Origin: Rhodococcus coprophilus NBRC 100603
Lineage (GTDB): Bacteria; Actinomycetota; Actinomycetes; Mycobacteriales; Mycobacteriaceae
Length of the DNA stretch: 64,000 nucleotides
Direction: 5' to 3'
Assembly: GCF_001895045.1 (NCBI RefSeq)
Contig: NZ_BDAM01000001.1
Coordinates: 186,001-250,000 of the forward strand
Shown here: positions 56,642 to 64,000 of the stretch, one piece after another
Position numbering within the stretch: position 1 is the stretch's first letter
Layout: each line of letters opens with the position of its first letter
Translations under genes and position numbers: made by a program
Notes under the pieces: model-generated
What the model saw: only the letters and a program-made list of their open reading frames with translations
Databases searched by the model: none
What the model was told of the DNA's origin: nothing

Positions 56642-58159
56642 GTGAGCGAAACAGGTCGGTCCGGCACCCGGACGGTCGAGGACCCGACGGTGCGGGACGA
56701 CCGGTTACGGTTGTTCGCGTTCGCGACCGCCGAAAAGCGCAGTGAGTATCTGTGGGTGCTGCGAGCGTTCGATCATGCCCGGGCCAGTTACGTCGTGCTG
56801 CTGCACGCCGCCGACGTCGCGTCGGTACTGGACCGCATCGGCGGTGACGATCCCGCGGCCGCGCTGACCTCCGCGCAGGTCGCTCCTCTGCTCGAACAGT
56901 TGCACGCGTGGGGCGTGCTCGAGCGCAGCTACGACGGCACCCGTGCCGTCACCCTCGCCGAGTACCGCAACCGGCACTTCGTCTACCAGTTCGGGCAGGC
57001 CGGATTCCAGGCGTTCCGCGCCGTCGACGACGTGCTGACCGGGCGGGGACACGACGTGGCGCTCTCCCGCCTCGCGCTCGCCGATCTTCTCGCAGATCTG
57101 ACCGAACTCGCCGCCGCCAACGAGTCCGGCGACGGCGAGCTGGTGTACCGGAAACTGAACCGGCTCGACGCCACCCTCTCGGACATGGCCGAACGCGCCG
57201 CCCGCTTCTACCTGGCGCTCGGCGATCTGGTGCGCACCACCGAGATCACCCCCGAGGTCTTTCTCACCCACAAGGACGCATTGCTCTCCCACATGCGCGA
57301 GTTCAGTTCCGATCTCGCCCGGTACGCACCGAAGCTCACCGCGGCACTCGCCCGCGTCGAGGCGACCGGCGCCGAGAGGTTGCCCGCTCTCGCGGCGGCG
57401 CACGACGAGCGGGTGCTGCTCTCCTTCGAAGAACGAGAAGCCGACTGGCGTCAGCGGTGGCGCGGAGTCGAGCACTGGTTCGCCGGGATGGGGTCGGCGC
57501 CGAGCGAATCGGAGCGACTGCGAGAGGGCACGATGAACGCGATCGCGGCGGTGCTGGCGTTGCTGCGCCGGCTGACCGAGAACCGCCGAGGCGGAGTCAG
57601 CCGCGAATCACAGTTGCGGCACCTGGCGGGATGGTTCGCCGCCGCCCCCAGCGAGGAGGCCGCCCACGGGCTGTTCGGGGCCGTGTTCGATCTGGGCCGC
57701 CCCCGGCACTTCTCGATGCCGCACCCCGACGCCGATATCGTGCCGTCCAGCCGCTCGTGGTGGGACGCACCGCCGGTGGAGATCTCGCGCACGCTCGCCG
57801 AGACCGGCCGGACGCCGGCTGCCGGAGCGCCGAGTCGGGTGCAGCGCAACGACTCCGCGATCCGCCGGCTACGCGAAGTGCAGCTCGACACGCAGCGTCG
57901 CCGTGCCGATGCCGCGCGGTCGCTCGGCGCCGGTGGTGTACGGGACCGGGAGCTGACCGAGCCGGAAACCGAGGTACTGCTCAGCCTGATCGACGCGGCG
58001 TTGTCGGCGCGCGTGCCGGTGGCCGGACGCGTGCGCGACGAGACGTCCGGCACACAGAACGGGGTGAAGCTCACGCTGCGACCGAGTACCGAATCGACGG
58101 TGGTGCGCACCGCACGTGGCCGGTTGTACCTCGACGGCCTCACGGTCGACGTGCAGTGA
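56642..58159 (+). CDS. jetA: Wadjet type II subunit JetA (DUF2397/TIGR02677, kleisin-like)
   Basis: 505 residues of the TIGR02677 family. In Wadjet complexes JetA is the kleisin (MukF/MksF analogue) that bridges the SMC heads. Visible are an N-terminal winged-helix region (about 18-110; LRLFAFATAEKRSEYLWVLRAF), a helical middle (about 120-330; EITPEVFLTHKDALLSHMREFSSDLARY) and a C-terminal winged-helix region ending DGLTVDVQ. The GTG at 56642 follows a TANNNT box by six bases. The stop overlaps jetB by four bases (GTGA). The complex recognises and restricts circular plasmid DNA by loop extrusion. Confidence 0.92.
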   Translation: MSETGRSGTRTVEDPTVRDDRLRLFAFATAEKRSEYLWVLRAFDHARASYVVLLHAADVASVLDRIGGDDPAAALTSAQVAPLLEQLHAWGVLERSYDGTRAVTLAEYRNRHFVYQFGQAGFQAFRAVDDVLTGRGHDVALSRLALADLLADLTELAAANESGDGELVYRKLNRLDATLSDMAERAARFYLALGDLVRTTEITPEVFLTHKDALLSHMREFSSDLARYAPKLTAALARVEATGAERLPALAAAHDERVLLSFEEREADWRQRWRGVEHWFAGMGSAPSESERLREGTMNAIAAVLALLRRLTENRRGGVSRESQLRHLAGWFAAAPSEEAAHGLFGAVFDLGRPRHFSMPHPDADIVPSSRSWWDAPPVEISRTLAETGRTPAAGAPSRVQRNDSAIRRLREVQLDTQRRRADAARSLGAGGVRDRELTEPETEVLLSLIDAALSARVPVAGRVRDETSGTQNGVKLTLRPSTESTVVRTARGRLYLDGLTVDVQ

Positions 58160-59538
58160 GGGCCCACGCCATCGCGCCGCTCGAGCTCGATTCGTATCAG
58201 CGGGCGGCGCGTCTGATCCTCTCCCACCACCTGGTGACCTCGACGTATCCGGACGGCAACGCCCTGCCGTTGCTGCGGCGCTGGGCGACCGAATTGCGCG
58301 ACGACCTTCGCGAACTCCTCGGCTACCGGCTCGAGGTCACCGAGACCACCGCCCGGTTGTTCACCGTCGCAGACCGGCTCGATCCGGGTGCCGGTACCGC
58401 CACGCACACCGACCGTCCCTTCGATCGGCGCCGCTATGCCTACCTGGCGCTGGCTCTTGCCGCGCTGGGCCGCGCCGGCGGACAGATCAGCCTGTCGGAG
58501 CTCGCCGACCACGTCGCCGCGGATGCCGCACAGGTCGACGGGGTGGATCTCGTCACCGATCGCGCCGTGGATCGCGACGCCTTCGTCGACGCGGTGGCGT
58601 GGCTCGCCACGCGCGGGGCCATTGCCCTCGCCGACGGTGACGCGGGCGCGTGGGCGACCGATCCCGACATCGGTGAAGCCCTCTACGACATCGACCGGTC
58701 GGTCGTGGCCGCGCTGTTCCGCCCCGCGCAAGCGCTCCAGCATCTGCACTCGGTGCGCGGTCTGCTCGCCGGGCAGGACGGTAGTTCGGGTGCCTCCGAC
58801 GGTGGGCGCGCCGAGGCAGCACAACGGATCCGACACGCACTGATCCAGCGTCCCGTGGTCTACGCGGAGGGCCTCGACGACGCCGAAGCGCTGCAACTCG
58901 CGTTGCCGCGCACCACCGCCGATCTGGAACTGCTCACCGGGCTGGTCGCCGAGCGACGCGCCGAGGGAGTCGCTCTGGTGGACACGTCGGCCCGGATGTC
59001 GGACCTGCGGTTCCCCGGCACCGGTACCGTCGCGCAGGTCGCGTTGCTGCTCGCCGGAGAGATCTGCGACCGGGTGCTCGACCCGGATTCGGCTCCGCCG
59101 CCCCGGCACCGGATCCCACGCGACGAGCACGACACGCTCCTCGCGGCGATCGATGCCGCCCTGCCCCGGTCTTCGGTGTTCGCGACCCTGGCGACCACCG
59201 AAGACCCCGACGCCCCGCCACCGGACGTTCCCTCCGGGGAGAGCGACCAGCCGGGACACCCGATGGTCGACGACGCTTGGCTGGCAAGCACCATCGGCGG
59301 GCTCGTCGACACCTACGGGCGGACCTTCGCCGCGCAATGGCAGGCCGACCCCGCCGGTCTCGCCGACGCTGCGGTGGGCCTGCTGGCGAAACTGGGACTG
59401 GTGGCCCGGATTCCGGGCGGGGTGCTCGCCCTGCCCGCGCTGGCACGGTTCCGGGGCGCGACGGTCAGTGTGCGCAAACGCGATCCCCGGATCGAGCTGT
59501 TCCCGGACGAGACGAGCGAGACGGAGAGTCATGAGTAG
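58156..59538 (+). CDS. jetB: Wadjet type II subunit JetB (DUF2398/TIGR02678, KITE-like)
   Basis: 460 residues of the TIGR02678 family, the MukE/MksE-like KITE subunit. It starts with YQRAARLILSHHLVTSTYPDGNALPLLRRW and contains winged-helix repeats (SLSELADHVAADAAQVDG; FVDAVAWLATRGAIAL). A C-terminal winged helix (ADAAVGLLAKLGLVARIPGG) ends in the usual VRKRDPRIELFPDE-type tail. The GTG start overlaps the jetA stop, and the last eight bases overlap the start of jetC, so all three genes are translationally linked in fixed order. Confidence 0.92.
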   Translation: MRAHAIAPLELDSYQRAARLILSHHLVTSTYPDGNALPLLRRWATELRDDLRELLGYRLEVTETTARLFTVADRLDPGAGTATHTDRPFDRRRYAYLALALAALGRAGGQISLSELADHVAADAAQVDGVDLVTDRAVDRDAFVDAVAWLATRGAIALADGDAGAWATDPDIGEALYDIDRSVVAALFRPAQALQHLHSVRGLLAGQDGSSGASDGGRAEAAQRIRHALIQRPVVYAEGLDDAEALQLALPRTTADLELLTGLVAERRAEGVALVDTSARMSDLRFPGTGTVAQVALLLAGEICDRVLDPDSAPPPRHRIPRDEHDTLLAAIDAALPRSSVFATLATTEDPDAPPPDVPSGESDQPGHPMVDDAWLASTIGGLVDTYGRTFAAQWQADPAGLADAAVGLLAKLGLVARIPGGVLALPALARFRGATVSVRKRDPRIELFPDETSETESHE

Positions 59539-62500
59539 TGCCCGTTTCCGGCCCACCCGCGCCGGAATCATCAATCTGTGGGACTACCGGGACCAGGAGT
59601 TCTCGTTCGCGGACGGACGCCTCGTGCTGCGCGGCCCCAACGGGTCGGGAAAGACCAAGGCTCTCGAGGTGCTGTTCCCGTTCGTGTTCGACGGCCGCAT
59701 CGAACCGCGTCGGCTGAACCCGTTCGCGGGTGAGGAACGCACGATGCGCTCGAACCTGCTCTACCAGGGACAGGACAGCGCGTATTCGTATGTCTGGATG
59801 GAGTTCTGCCGCGGGCGGGCCGACGAACCGGAGGCCGTGACCGTCGGAGTGGGCATGCGCGCCACCCGGGGAACCGACAAGGTCACCCGCTGGTATTTCG
59901 TGGTCGACGGACGCGTCGGCGTCGATTTCTCGTTGCTCGACGCCGAGGACCGCCCGCTCACCCGTAAACAGCTGATCGAACAGATCGGCGGCGAATGCGT
60001 GACCGACCGCGCGGCGGACTACCGGGCGGCGATCGACTCGCGCATGTTCGGGCTCGGCGCCCAGCGGTACGACCAGTTGATCAATCTGATCCTCACCCTG
60101 CGACGACCCCAGCTGGCGAAGAATCTCGATCCGAAAGGACTGTCGCAGGCGCTGACCGACGGTCTGCGCCCCCTCGACGATCAACTCTTGGTCGAGGCTG
60201 CTCGCTCCTTCTCCGACATGGAGGAGGTCGCGCGCACCCTCGAGTCGCTGGCGGCCGCGGATGACGCGGCGCAGAGTTTCGTCGCGGTGTACACGACATA
60301 TCTCCGGCAGCAGGCACGCGCGGAAGTCGACCAGGTGGGCGCGCGGCTGACGACCGTCGACGCTGCGATCGTGTCGCTGCGGTCGACCACCGCCGACAAG
60401 GAAACCTCCGCCACCGAACGAACCCGCGCCGAAGAAGCCCTCGCCGCGACAGAACGAAACCTCGAACAGGCCCGCGCGAATCTCGAAGCCCTTCAGCGCT
60501 CGAGTGCCTACGAAGGCAAACAGCAACTCGACGACCTCGCCCAGGCTGTGGCCAATCTCGAACGCACCACCGTGGCGCAGGCCGAGCAGGCGGCACGGGC
60601 CCGCAGTGCCGTCGCGCAGCGCGCCGACGACCTCGAGCGGGCCCAGGCCGCTCTCGCCGCCGCGGTGTCCGCGCGGACCCGCTGTGAAGACGCCCTCCAG
60701 GAGGCCGCGGCAGACGCGGGCATCGCTTGGCACACAGCAGATTACTCGGAGCGCGGCGATCGGCTGGTCGCCGCTCTCGAGGCACGCGCGGAGGAACGCG
60801 ACGCCGACATCCGCGCGGTGCGCGCGGCGTCGCGACACCTGGACGGCGCGGCAGCATCCCGGGCGCGGGCCGAGGCGGCCGCGACACGCAGCCGCACCCA
60901 GCGCGAGTCGGCCACCGCAGCCGTGGAAGCGGCGGAAACCGTCGTCGAACTCGCGCGGGCACAGACGACGGACGAGCTGCGGACCTGGTGGGAAGAACAC
61001 GCCGAACGCTATGCCCGGGAAGAAATTTCGTCGGATCTGTTCGAGACACTGGACGCGGCGATCACGATCGCCGGGCAGGACGACGCCCCGGCACCGGCCG
61101 CCGTGCTCAGCGCACACACGGCGCCCGCCGTCGAAGAACTCCGGTTCCGGCGACGCGCACTCACCTCCGACATCGCGGCGTTCCGAGTGCAGATCGCGCA
61201 GTTCGAAGCCGAACGGGAAGAAGTGGTCGCCGAACACAACGACGCTCCCCCGCCGTTCTCCGCCAGGACGGGAAGCCGGGAGTCGCTGCCCGGTGCGCCT
61301 CTGTGGCGGCTGGTGCGGTTCCGCGACGACGTCGCCGCACAGGACGCAGCCGGCATCGAAGCGGCGCTGCAGGCAGCGAACCTGCTCGACGGGTGGATCT
61401 GTACGGGAGGTGAGCTGCCGGAGGTCGAGTCGGAGCAGTTCCTCGTCGCGGTGCCCGCCCAACACCGCCCGCCGGGTCCGACGCTCGCCGATGTGCTGGT
61501 ACCCGAACCCGACACGGAGGTTCCCGAGCGCGAGGTCAGCGAGGTGCTCGAGTCCATCGCGCTGACGTCCGCACCGGCCGGTGGGGTCGCCGTGTCCGTG
61601 GACCCCACCGGCGGTTTCCGGCAGGGCACGCAGATGGGCAGGCACACCAAACAGCACGCAGAGTTCATCGGCGCCACCGCCCGTGCCCGTCGACGCCGAC
61701 TGCGCGTCACCGAACTCGAACGCGCAATAGCCGAAGCGCATTCCACGGTGCAGGCATTTGAAGAACAGCATCGCAGCCTCGGCGACCGGCTGGACGGGCT
61801 CGCGGACGCCGCCGCTTCGCTGCCCCGCACCGGTACGGTGCTCGCCGCGTTGCGGAAGGTCACCGAGTGCGCCGGCGCGCTCCGTACGTCCACGGAATCG
61901 GCAGCGGCCGCGGACCGCGAACTCGATCAGGCACTCACCGAGTTCGCCACCGGGCAGCAACAGCTGCGGTCGACCGCCGCCCGCCACCGCACCCCCCACG
62001 AGGGACGCGAGCTCGACAGCCTGGACGCTGCAGTCCGGCATTTCCGCTCGCAGGGGCAGGCGCTGCTGCGAGCACTGCGGGAGCACGCGACGAACACCGA
62101 ACGTGCGCGGGAGGCACAGTCCCGGCTCGAGGAGGCACACCGCGTCGCCGAAGAAGCCGCGGAACAGTCGGCCGTTTCCGAAGAGTCGTTCGCCGCTCAG
62201 CAGCAGAAGCTGGAAACACTACGGGACGCGCTCGGCGCCGGCGCGGACAAGATCGATGCGCAACTCGCGCAGGCTCGTGCACGGATCGAGGCGGCCAGGG
62301 CTGCTCAGCGGACCGCCCGGAAGGCGCACGAGGTGGCGCTCGGGCGCATCGGCAAGTCGGAGGCCGCACAGACGGCCGCCGAGGAGACGTTACGGTCCGC
62401 GCTCGTCGAATCCCGCGCCGACGCCGAGAAACTGGCACCGTTCGCCCGCCCGGACCTGCTGGCGTTGCTGGGGACAGCGCAACCGCACGCGTGGCCGGCG

Positions 62501-63691
62501 AGCTCCGCCGCATGGCTGGAACCGGATCAGTTGCTGTACCGGATCCGGCAGGCGGAACCGGATACCGACGTTCCCGTGCTGCCCGCGGAGGTACATGCGC
62601 TGTTCCGGTCGCTGGCAGGCGCGACGGAGACGGTCCGAGCGAGCGAATCGGCTCGCAAAGCGGCGCGGACCGCACTCACGGTCGCCGTGCAGGAGTTCGA
62701 TACGGAACTTGCGAGGACACAGGACTATCGGCTGCGGTGGGATGCGCCCGACGGACTGACGGTGGTTCAGGTACAGGACGAACACGGGTTCTCGTCGGTC
62801 GGCCAGTTCGCGGTGCGGATCGGGCAAGCCCGACGCGACCAGGAATTGCTGCTCACCGACTCCGAACGCCGCATCCTCGAAGATGCGCTGCTGGCGGGGC
62901 TCGCCCAGCAGATCCACGAACGTACCGTCGATGCCCGCGATCTCATCGCACGCATGGGTGCCGAGATGCGAGCGCGGCACATGTCGTCGGGCAACACGAT
63001 CGGGGTGCACTGGGTGCTCGCCGACCATCTCGACGATCAGGCCCGGGCGGTGTGCAAATTGCTCGACCGCGACACGTCGGCGCTGTCCGCGGAGGATCTG
63101 GCAGCGGTGCGGGCGCACTTCGCGTCGCGGATTCGCGCGGAGCGGGCGGCGCACCCGGAGCGTTCGTATCCGGAGATCCTTGCCGCAACCTTGGATTACC
63201 GGCGGTGGCGGGTGTTCTCGTTCAGCCTGATCGGCGCGGACGGCAGCGACGACAAGCTGACCCCCGCGCGGCATTCGGCGCTCTCGGGTGGTGAACAGTC
63301 GGTGTCGCTGCACCTGCCGTTGTTCGCGGCGGCGCACGTGATGCTGGATTCGGCGGATCCGCATGCCCCACGTCTGCTGGCGCTCGACGAAGCGTTCGCG
63401 GGAGTCGACGACACAGGTCGGAGCGAATTGCTCAGTCTGTGTGTGCAATTCGATCTGGATCTGTTCATGACGGGATTCGACCTGTGGATCACGTATTCGG
63501 GAGTACCCGGCTGCGCGCACTACGACCTGTCGCACTCGGTCGCCGAACACACGGTTGCGGCGACCTTGCTGGTGTGGTCCGGCGGGGAACTGCTCGCCGA
63601 GCACGACGGTTCGGATCTCGCCACCGCGCTGGGGTCTCCGGGGACTCGGAAGGTGGCACAAACGGTGGAGGGCGCATTCGAATTCGCGTGA
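59531..63691 (+). CDS. jetC: Wadjet type II SMC ATPase JetC (TIGR02680)
   Basis: 1,386-residue SMC-like ATPase (MukB/MksB analogue). It has Walker A GPNGSGKTK at 35-43, the arginine-finger/Q-loop region RSNLLYQGQDSAYSYVWMEF (about 75-94), two long coiled-coil arms (about 230-560 and 690-1150) around a hinge-like globular part (about 590-700), the ABC signature LSGGEQS (about 1252) and Walker B LLALDEAFAGVDD (about 1281-1293). All ATPase motifs are intact. It would power loop extrusion on plasmids. The gene normally following, jetD (DUF2399 TOPRIM nuclease), is missing here. Confidence 0.94.
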   Translation: MSSARFRPTRAGIINLWDYRDQEFSFADGRLVLRGPNGSGKTKALEVLFPFVFDGRIEPRRLNPFAGEERTMRSNLLYQGQDSAYSYVWMEFCRGRADEPEAVTVGVGMRATRGTDKVTRWYFVVDGRVGVDFSLLDAEDRPLTRKQLIEQIGGECVTDRAADYRAAIDSRMFGLGAQRYDQLINLILTLRRPQLAKNLDPKGLSQALTDGLRPLDDQLLVEAARSFSDMEEVARTLESLAAADDAAQSFVAVYTTYLRQQARAEVDQVGARLTTVDAAIVSLRSTTADKETSATERTRAEEALAATERNLEQARANLEALQRSSAYEGKQQLDDLAQAVANLERTTVAQAEQAARARSAVAQRADDLERAQAALAAAVSARTRCEDALQEAAADAGIAWHTADYSERGDRLVAALEARAEERDADIRAVRAASRHLDGAAASRARAEAAATRSRTQRESATAAVEAAETVVELARAQTTDELRTWWEEHAERYAREEISSDLFETLDAAITIAGQDDAPAPAAVLSAHTAPAVEELRFRRRALTSDIAAFRVQIAQFEAEREEVVAEHNDAPPPFSARTGSRESLPGAPLWRLVRFRDDVAAQDAAGIEAALQAANLLDGWICTGGELPEVESEQFLVAVPAQHRPPGPTLADVLVPEPDTEVPEREVSEVLESIALTSAPAGGVAVSVDPTGGFRQGTQMGRHTKQHAEFIGATARARRRRLRVTELERAIAEAHSTVQAFEEQHRSLGDRLDGLADAAASLPRTGTVLAALRKVTECAGALRTSTESAAAADRELDQALTEFATGQQQLRSTAARHRTPHEGRELDSLDAAVRHFRSQGQALLRALREHATNTERAREAQSRLEEAHRVAEEAAEQSAVSEESFAAQQQKLETLRDALGAGADKIDAQLAQARARIEAARAAQRTARKAHEVALGRIGKSEAAQTAAEETLRSALVESRADAEKLAPFARPDLLALLGTAQPHAWPASSAAWLEPDQLLYRIRQAEPDTDVPVLPAEVHALFRSLAGATETVRASESARKAARTALTVAVQEFDTELARTQDYRLRWDAPDGLTVVQVQDEHGFSSVGQFAVRIGQARRDQELLLTDSERRILEDALLAGLAQQIHERTVDARDLIARMGAEMRARHMSSGNTIGVHWVLADHLDDQARAVCKLLDRDTSALSAEDLAAVRAHFASRIRAERAAHPERSYPEILAATLDYRRWRVFSFSLIGADGSDDKLTPARHSALSGGEQSVSLHLPLFAAAHVMLDSADPHAPRLLALDEAFAGVDDTGRSELLSLCVQFDLDLFMTGFDLWITYSGVPGCAHYDLSHSVAEHTVAATLLVWSGGELLAEHDGSDLATALGSPGTRKVAQTVEGAFEFA

Positions 63692-63971
63692 ACACTCGGT
63701 GGTGCCCTCGGCCATCCCGTGTCGCTCCGATATCGGGGTGGCGTCGAGTGCTGAGGTGCCTTGCGACGCACCGATCCGGTGGTGCCCGTTGCGGATTCGG
63801 CGCCGGATACACCTTACCCATTAGTTGCGCGAACAATAGGAATTCCAGCGTCGATTCCCACAACCGAGTACCGAAGCCGACTGAGTACTCGAATCGGCTT
63901 CCTTTTCGAAGAATTCACCAACAATGCCGAAATCGTGTGATCAACGTCGGTTACCCCACGATGATCGAGGC
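63692..63971. other. Intergenic region after jetC: no jetD, hairpin terminator
   Basis: 280 bases without a convincing gene. I looked in all frames for the start of a DUF2399/JetD protein and saw none, nor a degenerate copy. GC falls towards 63810-63950. A terminator-like hairpin lies at 63873-63901. Confidence 0.6.
63873..63908 (+). terminator. Intrinsic terminator after jetC
   Basis: GAAGCCGA (63873-63880) pairs perfectly with TCGGCTTC (63894-63901) around a 13-base loop that itself contains GAGTACTC. CTTTTC follows directly. It lies about 180 bases after the jetC stop and separates the operon from the next gene. Confidence 0.6.
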
Positions 63972-64000
63972 ATGAATACCAACACGGATCAGTTTCCGCG
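63972..64000 (+). CDS. Start of an unidentified gene (cut by window edge)
   Basis: ATG at 63972 with GAGG just upstream; only MNTNTDQFP is visible. It lies beyond the terminator, so it is a separate unit from jetABC. No assignment is possible, and whether it is real depends on sequence outside the window. Confidence 0.3.

Noticed and set aside
59465-62140. Open frame of 891 codons on the minus strand opposite jetC
   Set aside because: Low-complexity composition typical of an antisense shadow; jetC carries all SMC motifs.

Overview
The window is 64 kb of GC-rich DNA with actinobacterial hallmarks: a bacterial proteasome ATPase (ARC/Mpa), a PAC2 protein, many GTG starts, and several genes whose -10 box (TANNNT) lies only 6-8 bases from the start codon, as in leaderless mycobacterial and rhodococcal transcripts. 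The order ARC - LppK-like lipoprotein - trmI - hisG - hisE - metH - PAC2 matches what I recall of Mycobacterium tuberculosis Rv2115c-Rv2125, but without its PE/PPE genes. Together with the rifampicin-monooxygenase-type gene and the GH65 sugar genes, this points to Rhodococcus or a close relative (Nocardia/Gordonia group). The genus is inferred.

1-16 kb: housekeeping. Cut-off proteasome ATPase, an LppK-like lipoprotein behind an IdeR-like iron box, trmI, a thioesterase, hisE-hisG, a minus-strand run metH - HAD phosphatase - trhO - RNA pseudouridine synthase, then divergent PAC2 and an MFS transporter, and assimilatory nitrite reductase nirBD. The 3' end of nirD runs into a 5'-truncated, frameshifted SRPBCC gene.

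16-34 kb: accessory metabolism and regulators. LysE-type exporter with a divergent Lrp/AsnC regulator; AraC regulator and SDR sharing a promoter with a perfect 18-bp palindrome; a stand-alone lumazine synthase; an AbiEi-like winged-helix protein; trehalose-phosphatase otsB, a GH65 glycoside phosphorylase and a beta-phosphoglucomutase-like HAD; phosphoketolase; pirin behind a MarR-like operator; an ECF42-type sigma factor with its DGPF protein; an EamA transporter divergent from a MocR-type regulator.

34-44 kb: a tyrosine recombinase whose start overlaps the stop of pepN; a heterodimeric ABC exporter divergent from a rifampicin-monooxygenase-like flavoprotein. Their shared promoter contains a rifamycin-associated-element-like inverted repeat positioned as the -35 box for both directions. 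A DJ-1/PfpI protein follows.

44-52 kb: a copper-handling island (CopB-type P-ATPase, Met-rich DUF305 lipoprotein, SHOCT membrane protein, divergent two-component system), a fragment of an IS21 transposase, an AT-richer palindrome-rich block, a coiled-coil protein with a basic N-terminus, and a class F sortase-like lipoprotein with a small secreted partner.

52-64 kb: a 1,223-residue HAD/trehalose-phosphatase-like/GH65 fusion (related to mycobacterial OtsB1), then a tightly overlapping jetA-jetB-jetC operon of Wadjet type II (plasmid-restricting SMC complex). The nuclease gene jetD, which normally closes this operon, is absent. A hairpin terminator and a new partial gene follow instead.
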